Origin: Paraburkholderia phenazinium
Lineage (GTDB): Bacteria > Pseudomonadota > Gammaproteobacteria > Burkholderiales > Burkholderiaceae
Length of the DNA: 64,000 nt
Assembly: GCF_900100735.1 (NCBI RefSeq)
Contig: NZ_FNCJ01000001.1
Location: forward strand, 558,001-622,000
Reading direction: 5' to 3'
A program made the position numbers and the translations under genes. The notes under the pieces are model-generated. The model was not told the DNA's origin and made no database searches. It was given only the letters and a program-made list of their open reading frames with translations. This document shows, piece by piece, positions 1 through 7,978 of this stretch (its first letter is position 1; the number at the start of each line of letters is the position of its first letter).

Positions 1-820
1 TCACCGGCGTGCCGCAGGCCATCGATTCGATCATCACGAGCCCGAACGGCTCCGACCAGTCGATCGGGAACAGCAGCGCCTTCGCCCCCGAGAGGAACTC
101 CGGCTTCTGCGCTTCGTTGATCTCGCCGACGAATTCGACGTGCGCCTGCGATAGCAGCGGCTCGATCTCCGTCTTGAAGTATTCCTGGTCGACCTTGTCC
201 ACCTTGGCGGCGATCTTCAGCGGCAGACCGCTTTGCGCAGCGATCCTGATGGCTGTATCGACGCGCTTCTCCGGACAGATACGGCCGAGGAACGCCAGAT
301 ATTCGGGCTTCTTGTGCGGCTGCGGCGTGAGCAACTGCCCGGGCAGGCCGTGGTAAATCGTGTTGAGCCAGTTGGCCTGCTTGAGCGGCAGGCGCTGCGA
401 GTCGGAGATCGACACCACCGGCGCTTGCGAGAACGTGTCGAAGATCGGTTGCAGTTCGGGCAGATCCAGACGCCCGTGCAGCGTGGTGACGAACGGCGTG
501 TCGAGCGTGGAGAACAGCGGGAAGGGCAGGTAGTCGAGGTGGAAGTGCAGCACGTCGAATTCGTGAGCGACGCTGCGCACCTTTTCCAGCAGCAGGACGT
601 GCGGCGCCATCGCGTCGCGTACCGTCGGGTCGAGACGCAGCGCGCGCGGCCAGGAGGCCTCGAGTTTGGCCGAGGTCACGGAGTCGCCGCTGGCGAACAA
701 CGTCACGTCGTGGCCGAGCTCGACCAGCGCCTCCGTCAGGTAGGACACCACCCGTTCGGTGCCGCCGTAGAACTTCGGCGGTACGGCTTCGTATAAAGGC
801 GCAATTTGTGCGATTCGCAT
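1..820 (-). CDS. Glycosyltransferase family 4 protein, C-terminus cut by the window edge
   Basis: The minus strand encodes a GT4-type (GT-B fold) glycosyltransferase, which moves a sugar from an activated donor to a glycan acceptor. The N-terminus has the usual PPKFYGGTERVVSYL segment. A donor-domain start (GRICPEKRVDTAIRIA) and the E-x7-E region (EPFGLVMIE) follow near the window edge, so roughly 273 residues are visible and the end is missing. The ATG at 820 is preceded by GGGAGA at good spacing. It is divergent from flhDC across 668 bp and may have nothing to do with motility. The substrate cannot be told from sequence. Confidence 0.85.
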   Translation of the reverse strand, partial: MRIAQIAPLYEAVPPKFYGGTERVVSYLTEALVELGHDVTLFASGDSVTSAKLEASWPRALRLDPTVRDAMAPHVLLLEKVRSVAHEFDVLHFHLDYLPFPLFSTLDTPFVTTLHGRLDLPELQPIFDTFSQAPVVSISDSQRLPLKQANWLNTIYHGLPGQLLTPQPHKKPEYLAFLGRICPEKRVDTAIRIAAQSGLPLKIAAKVDKVDQEYFKTEIEPLLSQAHVEFVGEINEAQKPEFLSGAKALLFPIDWSEPFGLVMIESMACGTPV

Positions 821-1164
821 GCGTACTCTCCCATGCAACATAGTTGCTGTTCATTACGGCTTCGCACAACGGCGCTCGGGTCGAGCGAGGGCGAAGGCCT
901 TGCGGACGATAGGGCGCGGTAGGCCGCCGCCCGGCGGTAACCCGAGCTGTACCGGGTTATCCCTTAACGCCATTATCGGGATCGCACGGTGCAATTCGAG
1001 TTATTTTTCAAACACTTAATGTTGTTACAGCGCGATACACGCCGTGTAACAGGTCGCAGCGGCCGCCGGACAGCTGACAGGTCACCCCTCAGCAAGCGCC
1101 GTGCCGCGTCAGACGGGGGGGCGGCCGCTAAGCGATTCAATGCAGTGCGCATAGCCAGGGTTTG

Positions 1165-1192
1165 TTGCAGTAGCGTGAAAAACATCTATAAT
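1165..1192 (+). promoter_or_regulatory. Sigma70-type promoter, probable flhDC promoter
   Basis: TTGCAG at 1165-1170 and a perfect TATAAT at 1187-1192 are separated by 16 bp and point toward flhD. The distance to the flhD start is about 290 nt. No other gene lies between, so this is the best candidate for the class I flagellar promoter. Confidence 0.6.
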
Positions 1193-1295
1193 TCGGCCGC
1201 ACCGGTGAAAGGTGCGTAAAATAGATTGCGATCACGCACCGATCGATCCCCAAAAAGCATCACCCAATCTTTCATCTCCCTTTCGACCTGTGTTT

Positions 1296-1314
1296 TGTAG
1301 GAAAAATTCCTACA
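1296..1314. promoter_or_regulatory. Palindromic operator candidate upstream of flhDC (TGTAGGAA-N3-TTCCTACA)
   Basis: This is a perfect 8-bp inverted repeat with a 3-bp AAA spacer, about 105 nt downstream of the presumed promoter and 175 nt upstream of flhD. TAGGAA/TTCCTA half sites resemble those bound by NarL/FixJ-type regulators such as RcsB and BvgA, both known to control flhDC-type genes in other bacteria. Which regulator binds here is inference. Confidence 0.5.
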
Positions 1315-1488
1315 GAATATATGGAGCATTCCGTCATCAAGACGGGGTGTCTGTCCGATTTCCGTTCGCTTCCCCTTTCGACACAATGCTGGCAAGACCA
1401 TAAACGGGCCGTTCGTGCGGATGTAGTGCGCGCGTTCGAGCAAACGTTTCCGTAACGGCCTGACCAGCCAGATCGACTCGGGGGAATC

Positions 1489-1809
1489 ATGAGCACCACT
1501 AGTGAAATGCTCAACGAGATAAGAGAAGTGAACCTTTCTTATCTCTTACTCGCTCAGCGTCTGCTGCGTGAAGATAAGCCCATGGGCATGTTCCGCATGG
1601 GCATTTCGGATCAGCTGGCCGACGTGATTGCGAATCTGTCCTTGGCGCAGACCGTCAAGCTGGCTGCGTCCAGCCAGGTTCTATGCCGCTTTCGCTTCGA
1701 CGACCACGCTGTCCTCTCGGCACTTGCCGACAAGGGCAAGACCAGCGCCATTGCTCAGGCGCATTCCGCGATCCTGATGGCTAGCCAGCCCGTCGAGCAG
1801 GTCGGTTGA
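1489..1809 (+). CDS. flhD: Flagellar transcriptional regulator FlhD
   Basis: The product is FlhD (106 aa), which joins FlhC in the FlhD4C2 complex that recruits sigma70 RNA polymerase to class II flagellar promoters. The sequence follows the family throughout, including the N-terminal EMLNEIREVNLSYLLLAQRL helix and the GISDQLADVIANLSLAQTVKLA core. GGGGGAA precedes the ATG at suitable spacing. It is 60 bp upstream of flhC, and the two are surely co-transcribed. It sits at the head of the whole flagellar region, as in other Burkholderiaceae. Confidence 0.97.
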   Translation: MSTTSEMLNEIREVNLSYLLLAQRLLREDKPMGMFRMGISDQLADVIANLSLAQTVKLAASSQVLCRFRFDDHAVLSALADKGKTSAIAQAHSAILMASQPVEQVG

Positions 1810-1869
1810 TGCCGGCACTCCACGGCAGCAAAACCGACCCGCAACACCAGGACGCGAGAAGCCGAGCGG

Positions 1870-2433
1870 ATGGCCACTAAAAGTGTAGTAACCGAAGTCA
1901 GGGAAATTACCCTGGCGATCGAGCTGATCGAACTCGGCGCGCGTTTGCAGTTGCTCGAGGCCGAAACCAGCCTGTCACGCGACCGGCTCATCAAGCTGTA
2001 CAAGGAATTGAAAGGGGTGTCGCCGCCCAAGGGCATGCTGCCGTTCTCCACGGACTGGTTCATGACCTGGCAGCCGAACTTTCATTCGTCGCTGTTCTAT
2101 AACATCTACCGCTTCATGGCGGATCACGGCGGTTGCGAGACGATCCAGTCGATCGTGAAGAGCTACCGGCTGTACCTGGAACACGTCCAGTTGCACGACG
2201 ACGAACCGGTGCTGAGCCTCACCCGGGCGTGGACGCTGGTGCGCTTTTTCGACTCCGGCATGCTGCAGATGACCTCGTGCTGCCGCTGCGGTGGACATTT
2301 TGTCGCACATGCGCATGATCCACAGCATGGATTCGTCTGTGGATTGTGTCAGCCGCCGTCCCGCGCCGGTAAGACAAAGAAAGTTGCCGAAGCCAGGATA
2401 CGGGCGAGCCAGCTCGCCGAACTGGAGCTTTGA
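1870..2433 (+). CDS. flhC: Flagellar transcriptional regulator FlhC
   Basis: FlhC (187 aa) is the DNA-contacting partner of FlhD in the flagellar master activator. Four zinc-binding cysteines occupy the expected positions 137, 140, 157 and 160, in CCRC and CGLC contexts. The N-terminal helices (REITLAIELIELGARLQLLEAE) match the family. The C-terminus is basic (KTKKVAEARIR). Its six best candidate targets in this window are the promoters of flhB, flhF, flgA, flgB, fliE and fliF. Confidence 0.97.
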   Translation: MATKSVVTEVREITLAIELIELGARLQLLEAETSLSRDRLIKLYKELKGVSPPKGMLPFSTDWFMTWQPNFHSSLFYNIYRFMADHGGCETIQSIVKSYRLYLEHVQLHDDEPVLSLTRAWTLVRFFDSGMLQMTSCCRCGGHFVAHAHDPQHGFVCGLCQPPSRAGKTKKVAEARIRASQLAELEL

Positions 2434-2541
2434 GCCGCGGCGCGGGCAACCCCGCCCCGCTTGCATCGCAGCCCGGGCACCCGCCCGGGCCCAGCGCACC
2501 CCGCCTGTGGTTTACACCGCCTCTCCATCTCGCTTTTCCAC

Positions 2542-2568
2542 CAAAGTTTTCCGTTCGGTTGCCGTAAA
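2542..2568 (+). promoter_or_regulatory. Sigma28 (FliA) promoter of the motA-cheZ operon
   Basis: CAAAGTTT at 2542-2549 and GCCGTAAA at 2561-2568 are separated by exactly 11 bp, close to the FliA consensus TAAAGTTT-N11-GCCGATAA. The site lies 45 bp upstream of the motA start, so the motor and chemotaxis operon is a class III operon. Confidence 0.8.
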
Positions 2569-2613
2569 CCAGTTTAACGACGGTCTCCGTCGCTTCCTTG
2601 TGAGGGCTCGGCT

Positions 2614-3474
2614 GTGCTGATTTTCGTGGGAACACTCGTGACGCTGTTGTCTGTCTTCGGCGGTTATGCGCTGGAAGGCGGACATTTGGGCGCGCTGATG
2701 CAGCCAGTCGAACTGCTGATGATCGGGGGCGCAGGGGTAGGCGCATTCGTCCTCGGCAACGGGATGAAAACGATCAAGGCGACGCTGGGCGTGCTTCCGA
2801 CCCTTTTCAAGGGATCCAAATACAACAAGGACGTGTACATGGAGCTGATGGCGCTCCTCTACGTCCTGCTGGCGAAAGCGCGCAAGGAAGGCACGCTGAC
2901 GCTCGAAGCCGATATCGACGATCCGTCGAAGAGCCCGATCTTCACGCAGTACCCGAAGATCCTCGCCGACAAGCACATCATCGAGTTCCTGACCGACTAC
3001 CTGCGTCTGATGGTGGGCGGCAACATGAACGCGTTCGAAATCGAAAGCCTGATGGACGAGGAAATCGAAACCCATCACGCCGAAGGCGAAGCGCCGGCGC
3101 ATGCGCTGGCCAAGGTCGGCGACGCGATGCCGGCATTCGGGATCGTCGCGGCGGTGATGGGCGTGGTGCACACCATGGCGTCGGCCGACAAGCCGCCTGC
3201 CGTGCTCGGCGAGATGATTGCCCAGGCGCTGGTCGGCACCTTCCTCGGCATTCTGCTTTCGTACGGTCTGATCGGGCCGCTCTCGAGCGTCGCGGAACAG
3301 CGCGTCGCCGAGTCGACCAAGATGTTCCAGTGCATCAAGGTGACGATCCTCGCGAGCCTGAATGGCTATGCGCCGGCGATCGCCGTTGAATTCGGCCGCA
3401 AGGTGCTCTTCTCGACTGAACGCCCGTCGTTCAGCGAGCTGGAAGAGCACGTGCGCCGCGTGAAAGCCAAGTAA
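2614..3474 (+). CDS. motA: Flagellar motor stator protein MotA
   Basis: MotA (286 aa) is the multi-spanning inner-membrane half of the proton-driven stator. Its cytoplasmic loop pushes on FliG. Key residues fall at the same numbers as in E. coli: R90 and E98, which contact FliG, and P173 and P222, which couple proton flow to movement. Four hydrophobic segments are visible (about 2-22, 33-50, 171-191, 200-220). I take the GTG at 2614 as start because the conserved LIFVGTLVTLL follows directly. It is 24 bp upstream of motB and expressed from a sigma28 promoter. Confidence 0.97.
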   Translation: MLIFVGTLVTLLSVFGGYALEGGHLGALMQPVELLMIGGAGVGAFVLGNGMKTIKATLGVLPTLFKGSKYNKDVYMELMALLYVLLAKARKEGTLTLEADIDDPSKSPIFTQYPKILADKHIIEFLTDYLRLMVGGNMNAFEIESLMDEEIETHHAEGEAPAHALAKVGDAMPAFGIVAAVMGVVHTMASADKPPAVLGEMIAQALVGTFLGILLSYGLIGPLSSVAEQRVAESTKMFQCIKVTILASLNGYAPAIAVEFGRKVLFSTERPSFSELEEHVRRVKAK

Positions 3475-3498
3475 CCGCGCGGGCCAGGGACTGATGCA

Positions 3499-4506
3499 AT
3501 GAGCAAGGATAAAGACCGCGCAATCGTCGTCAAGCGCGCCGCACCGAAGAAGGCAGGCCATCACGGCGGCGCCTGGAAGCTCGCGTACGCGGACTTCATG
3601 ACCGCGATGATGGCGTTCTTCCTGCTGATGTGGCTGCTCAGTTCGGCGACCACGGTGCAGTTGCGCGGCATTGCGGACTACTTCAACCAGCCGCTCAAGA
3701 TCACGCTGTGGGGCGGCGACCGGAGTGCCGAAGATTCGAGCATTTTGAAGGGTGGCGGCCGCGATATTTCGACCGACACGCAGGGTATTACGCGCCAGAG
3801 CGATGGCTCGATGAACCGCGCCGAGCACACCACGGCGCACAACGACGACGATTCGGTGAACCAGACGAAGGGCCAGCTCGAGCGCCAGGAGCAGGTGCGC
3901 TTGCACGATCTGCAGGTCAAGCTGATGGCCGCGATCGAAGCCAACCCGGTGTTGCGCCAGTTCAAGCAGCAGATTCGTATCGATTCGACCTTGACGGGTC
4001 TGCGCATCGAGATCGTGGACTCGCAGAAGCGGCCGATGTTCGACACCGCCAGCGACGAGGTTCAGTCATACATGCGCGACATCCTGCGCGCAATCGGCAA
4101 CACGCTGAACGACGTGCCGAACCGCATCATCGTGCAAGGGCACACCGACGCCGTGCAGTACGCCGGTGGCGAGAAGGGTTACAGCAACTGGGAATTGTCG
4201 GCGGACCGCGCGAACGCCTCGCGTCGGGAGCTGATTGCGGGGGGGATGGACGAAGCGAAGGTGATGCGCGTGATCGGCATGGCGTCGACGCAAAACCTGA
4301 ACAAGGCCGATCCGCTCGATCCGGAAAACCGCCGTATCAGCATCCTCGTGCTGAACAAGAAGTCGGAAGAGGCGATGATGCACGACGATTCGACCACGAC
4401 CACCTTGTCCGACGATGCGGCCGGTTCGGGGCAAGCGCCCCTGCTGCAACAAATTGCGCAACCGGCGACGGTTGCACCACAGGCGCCCGGCGTGGCGCCG
4501 CATTGA
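3499..4506 (+). CDS. motB: Flagellar motor stator protein MotB
   Basis: MotB (335 aa) is the stator subunit that anchors to peptidoglycan and carries the proton-binding aspartate. A single transmembrane helix follows the basic N-terminus, with D32 in YADFMTAMMAFF at the E. coli position. The C-terminal OmpA-like domain (VQGHTDAVQYAGGEKGYSNW, then LSADRANASRREL) binds the cell wall. The final 45 residues or so are a low-complexity Ser/Thr/Ala/Pro tail. It lies in the motA operon. Confidence 0.97.
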   Translation: MSKDKDRAIVVKRAAPKKAGHHGGAWKLAYADFMTAMMAFFLLMWLLSSATTVQLRGIADYFNQPLKITLWGGDRSAEDSSILKGGGRDISTDTQGITRQSDGSMNRAEHTTAHNDDDSVNQTKGQLERQEQVRLHDLQVKLMAAIEANPVLRQFKQQIRIDSTLTGLRIEIVDSQKRPMFDTASDEVQSYMRDILRAIGNTLNDVPNRIIVQGHTDAVQYAGGEKGYSNWELSADRANASRRELIAGGMDEAKVMRVIGMASTQNLNKADPLDPENRRISILVLNKKSEEAMMHDDSTTTTLSDDAAGSGQAPLLQQIAQPATVAPQAPGVAPH

Positions 4507-4587
4507 AGGACACGATGGCTTGAGCCGTGCTGCCGCTGATCCGGTGCACGGGCCCAGGCGATCCATAGTGAGCGCAGCGAGGTTTTA

Positions 4588-4965
4588 ATGATCAGGCACA
4601 TTCTGGCAATCGACGACTCGGCAGCGATGCGGCAGATTCTGGCTGCCACGCTGACGACGGCCGGCTATCAGGTGACGCTCGCGGCGGACGGCAACGAGGG
4701 CTTGGAGAATGCGCTCGCCATGTCGTTCGACCTCGTGTTGACCGACCAGCACATGCCGGGCAAGACCGGCCTCGATCTGATCGCCGCGTTGCGCGGCAAT
4801 CCAGCCTACCAGGTCACGCCAATCCTCGTCCTCACGACGGAATCCGGCGAGCCTTTCAAGGCGGCGGCGCGGGCGGCGGGGGCGACTGGCTGGATCGAAA
4901 AGCCGCTCGACCCCGACATGCTGACCGAACTGGTCGCGGCACTAGCCGAGTCCGGCAACGGCTGA
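4588..4965 (+). CDS. Single-domain CheY-like response regulator (first copy)
   Basis: This stand-alone receiver domain (125 aa) has the acidic pair D9/D10, the phosphoacceptor D53 in LVLTDQHMPGKTGLDL, a conserved Thr in VLTTESGEPF, and the switch Lys in WIEKPLDPD. It lies between motB and cheA and is clearly different in sequence from the cheY at 12973. The receiver role is certain by family. Whether it binds the switch, acts as a phosphate sink for CheA, or serves another output is unknown. Confidence 0.93.
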   Translation: MIRHILAIDDSAAMRQILAATLTTAGYQVTLAADGNEGLENALAMSFDLVLTDQHMPGKTGLDLIAALRGNPAYQVTPILVLTTESGEPFKAAARAAGATGWIEKPLDPDMLTELVAALAESGNG

Positions 4966-5049
4966 GCTCACTAAACCGTTAAACCAACGCCTTTACACAA
5001 GCGGCACGGCTGCCAAAGCCTAGACAGGAACTCTCGCGGTGACCCAGGC

Positions 5050-7335
5050 ATGACACTCGACATCACTCAGTTCTATCAGACGTTCTTCGACGAAGCGGAC
5101 GAACTGCTCGCGCAGATGGAGCAGTTGCTGCTCAATCTGGACATCGGCCATCCCGATCCGGAAGACCTCGCGGCGATTTTCCGCGCGGCTCACTCGATCA
5201 AGGGCGGCGCGGCGACGTTCGGCTTCACCGCACTGACGGAAACGACCCACATTCTCGAATCGCTGCTCGATCGCGCGCGCAATAACGAACTCGTGCTGCG
5301 CAAGGACATGATCGACACGTTCCTCGAGACCAAGGACGTGCTGTCCGGCCAGCTCGCGGACTACCGCGCGAGCGCCGAGCCGGATGCGGCGGTAGCCCGC
5401 GCGATCCAGGCCAAGCTCGAACAGCTTTACGCGGAAAGCCGCATGGGCGACGCGCACGCGGCGGCTGCTGCTGCCGCGCCCGCACCGGCGGCAGCGCCGG
5501 CACCTGCGCTGGCGGCGGCTGCCGTGGGCGGCGAAGGCCATCCGCCCGAGCATGTAGTCGAACAGGCGGTTCAGGCAGCAGGCGAACTGGCAGGCAACGA
5601 CCCGGCACAGACCGGCGCGGCAAGTACAAGTGGGGCAGCAGACGCAGACGGCGGCCCCCATCTGAAAATCACGCTACGGGGTGTAGGTGAGAAGGACCAG
5701 GAACTGCTGACCGAAGAGCTCGGCAACCTGGGGCATATCGTCGGGCAGGTCAAGGCGGGCGGCGATCTGACGCTGTGGCTGCAGACCGATGTCACGTCCG
5801 ACGACATTATCGCCGTGTGCTGCTTCGTGATCGACGACAGTCAGATCTCGATCGGCCGCGGCACCGCGCCGGTGGATGAATCGCAGCAAGGCGAACCTGG
5901 AGCGCCTGCCGCTGCGCAACCTGCACCGGCGCCTGCGCCCGCACCGGCCCCCGCGCCAGTTGCGGCGCCGCAGGCAAGCACCGCCGCACCGACGCATGAG
6001 CTGTTCCATGCACCGGCGCAGCCTGCAGCAGCGGCACCGGCTCCTGCACCGGCGCCGGTGGCCAAGCCCGCAGCGGCGCCGGCGGCCGCCGCACCGGCCG
6101 CCGCAGAAACCGACCGCAAGGCGCGTCCGGCAGCCGCCGCCGCGGCCGAAGGCAGTTCGATCCGGGTGGGCGTCGAGAAGGTCGATCAACTGATCAACCT
6201 GGTCGGCGAACTGGTGATCACTCAGGCGATGCTCGCCGAGACCACCAGCACCTTCGATCCGGCGCTGCACGACCGCCTCTTCAACGGCATGGCGCAACTG
6301 GAGCGCAATGCCCGCGATCTGCAGGAAGCGGTGATGTCGATCCGCATGATGCCAATGGATTACGTCTTCAGCCGCTTCCCGCGTCTGGTGCGCGATCTGG
6401 CGGCGAAGCTGGGCAAGGAGGTCGAACTCGTCACCTTCGGTCAGGCGACCGAACTCGACAAGAGCCTCATCGAGCGGATCATCGACCCGTTGACCCACCT
6501 CGTGCGCAACAGTCTCGATCACGGTATCGAAACGGTGGAAGCACGGCGTGCGGCGGGCAAGGATTCGACCGGTCAACTGGTGCTGTCGGCCGCACACCAT
6601 GGCGGCAACATCGTCATCGAAGTGAGCGACGACGGCGCGGGCCTGCGCCGCGACAAGATTCTCGCGAAAGCGGCGAAGCAGGGCATGCAGGTCAGCGAAA
6701 GCATGACCGACGACGAAGTCTGGAACCTGATCTTCCTGCCGGGCTTCTCGACCGCGGAGCAGGTGACCGACGTGTCGGGCCGCGGCGTCGGCATGGATGT
6801 GGTGAAGCGCAACATCCAGTCGATGGGCGGTCACGTCGAAATCAGCTCGCAGGCCGGCAAGGGCAGCACCACGCGGATCGTCTTGCCGCTTACGCTGGCG
6901 ATTCTCGACGGCATGTCGGTGAAGGTCGGCAGCGAGATTTTCATTCTGCCGCTGAACTTCGTCATGGAGTCGCTGCAGCCGCAAGCCGAGGACATCTATA
7001 CGGTGGCCAACGGCGAGCGGGTGGTGCGGGTGCGCGGCGAATACCTGCCGCTCGTCGCCCTGCATGAAGTGTTCTCGGTGGCGGACGCGAAGTCGGAGCC
7101 GACTCAAGGCATCGTCACGATCATGCAGACCGAAGGACGGCGCTTTGCCATGCTGATCGACGAACTGGTCGGCCAGCAGCAGGTGGTCGTGAAGAATCTG
7201 GAAACGAATTACCGCAAGGTGCACGGCATTTCCGCCGCGACCATTCTCGGCGACGGTAGTGTCGCGCTGATCGTGGACGTGGCGGCGCTGAACCGCGAGA
7301 CGCGCAACGCGCATGGCGCAATGAGCCTCGCATAA
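5050..7335 (+). CDS. cheA: Chemotaxis sensor histidine kinase CheA
   Basis: CheA (761 aa) autophosphorylates in response to receptor state and passes phosphate to CheY and CheB. Domains in order: HPt with H48 in RAAHSIKGGAATFGF; an Ala/Pro-rich linker; a P2-like domain around 200-270; a second long Ala/Pro linker to about 365; the dimerisation helices from VGVEKVDQLINLVGELV; an HATPase domain with N box HLVRNSLDHGIE and G boxes DDGAGL and GRGVGMDVV; and a C-terminal CheW-like domain. The linkers make it longer than the 654-residue E. coli protein. The ATG at 5050 has only a weak ribosome site. Confidence 0.97.
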   Translation: MTLDITQFYQTFFDEADELLAQMEQLLLNLDIGHPDPEDLAAIFRAAHSIKGGAATFGFTALTETTHILESLLDRARNNELVLRKDMIDTFLETKDVLSGQLADYRASAEPDAAVARAIQAKLEQLYAESRMGDAHAAAAAAAPAPAAAPAPALAAAAVGGEGHPPEHVVEQAVQAAGELAGNDPAQTGAASTSGAADADGGPHLKITLRGVGEKDQELLTEELGNLGHIVGQVKAGGDLTLWLQTDVTSDDIIAVCCFVIDDSQISIGRGTAPVDESQQGEPGAPAAAQPAPAPAPAPAPAPVAAPQASTAAPTHELFHAPAQPAAAAPAPAPAPVAKPAAAPAAAAPAAAETDRKARPAAAAAAEGSSIRVGVEKVDQLINLVGELVITQAMLAETTSTFDPALHDRLFNGMAQLERNARDLQEAVMSIRMMPMDYVFSRFPRLVRDLAAKLGKEVELVTFGQATELDKSLIERIIDPLTHLVRNSLDHGIETVEARRAAGKDSTGQLVLSAAHHGGNIVIEVSDDGAGLRRDKILAKAAKQGMQVSESMTDDEVWNLIFLPGFSTAEQVTDVSGRGVGMDVVKRNIQSMGGHVEISSQAGKGSTTRIVLPLTLAILDGMSVKVGSEIFILPLNFVMESLQPQAEDIYTVANGERVVRVRGEYLPLVALHEVFSVADAKSEPTQGIVTIMQTEGRRFAMLIDELVGQQQVVVKNLETNYRKVHGISAATILGDGSVALIVDVAALNRETRNAHGAMSLA

Positions 7336-7398
7336 GCCTCGGGCAACCTCGGCAACTTTTTACTTAACCTATTTCATCCCAACCGTTTGGGGGCTAAC

Positions 7399-7935
7399 GT
7401 GGCAGAAGTCCAATCCAACAATTCGAGCGTCGCAAACGCGAGCGGTACGAATGGCCGCCGCGACGCGCTGCAGGCAGACGCCGGCGGTCAGGAATTTCTC
7501 GTCTTCACGCTCGGCGCGGAAGAGTACGGCATCGACATTCTCAAGGTGCAGGAAATTCGCGGCTACGACAGCGTGACGCGCATCGCCAACGCACCTGATT
7601 TCATCAAGGGAGTGATCAATCTGCGCGGCATCATCGTGCCGATCGTCGACATGCGCATCAAGTTTCATCTGGGCCGCGTCGAGTACGACCACCAGACCGT
7701 CGTGATCATCCTGAACGTCGCGCATCGCGTGGTCGGGATGGTGGTGGACGGCGTGTCGGACGTGCTGACGCTGCAGATGGATCAGATCATGCCGGCGCCG
7801 GAATTCGGCGCGACGCTCACGACCGAGTACCTCACGGGTCTCGGCACGGTCGACGGCCGCATGCTGATTCTGATGGACATCGAAAAGCTGATGACCAGCC
7901 GTGAAATGGCATTGATCGAGTCGCTCGGCGGCTAA
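7399..7935 (+). CDS. cheW: Chemotaxis coupling protein CheW
   Basis: CheW (178 aa) links CheA to chemoreceptors in the signalling array. The protein is a single CheW domain starting at [20 protein letters not shown], with [19 protein letters not shown] and the arginine loop typical of the family. I place the start at GTG 7399, because GGGGG at 7388-7392 gives a proper ribosome-binding distance. A TTG at 7387 lies inside that purine tract. It is 64 bp after cheA. Confidence 0.96.
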   Translation: MAEVQSNNSSVANASGTNGRRDALQADAGGQEFLVFTLGAEEYGIDILKVQEIRGYDSVTRIANAPDFIKGVINLRGIIVPIVDMRIKFHLGRVEYDHQTVVIILNVAHRVVGMVVDGVSDVLTLQMDQIMPAPEFGATLTTEYLTGLGTVDGRMLILMDIEKLMTSREMALIESLGG

Positions 7936-7978
7936 GTGCCGCCAGCGTGCATATGACTGGACAACAGGGAGCATCAAG

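Larger units (their letters stand above)
821..1488. other. Intergenic control region between the glycosyltransferase gene and flhDC
   Basis: This 668-bp stretch has no convincing gene. It contains a TAACCCG/CGGGTTA hairpin at 938-959, an inverted repeat TGTTACA/TGTAACA at 1023-1051, a sigma70-like promoter at 1165-1192, a GGTGCGT/ACGCACC hairpin at 1211-1240 just after the presumed transcription start, and a near-perfect palindrome at 1296-1314. Transcription from the 1165-1192 promoter would give flhD a leader of almost 300 nt, which is room for post-transcriptional control. That role is inferred. Confidence 0.6.

Noticed and set aside
233-796. Plus-strand frame opposite the glycosyltransferase
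   Set aside because: The minus strand gives clear GT4 motifs. The plus frame is Arg/Val/Gln-rich shadow sequence.
2512-3906. Long antisense frame of 464 codons across motA and motB
   Set aside because: It is the usual third-position GC artefact opposite well-identified genes, with no recognisable domain.
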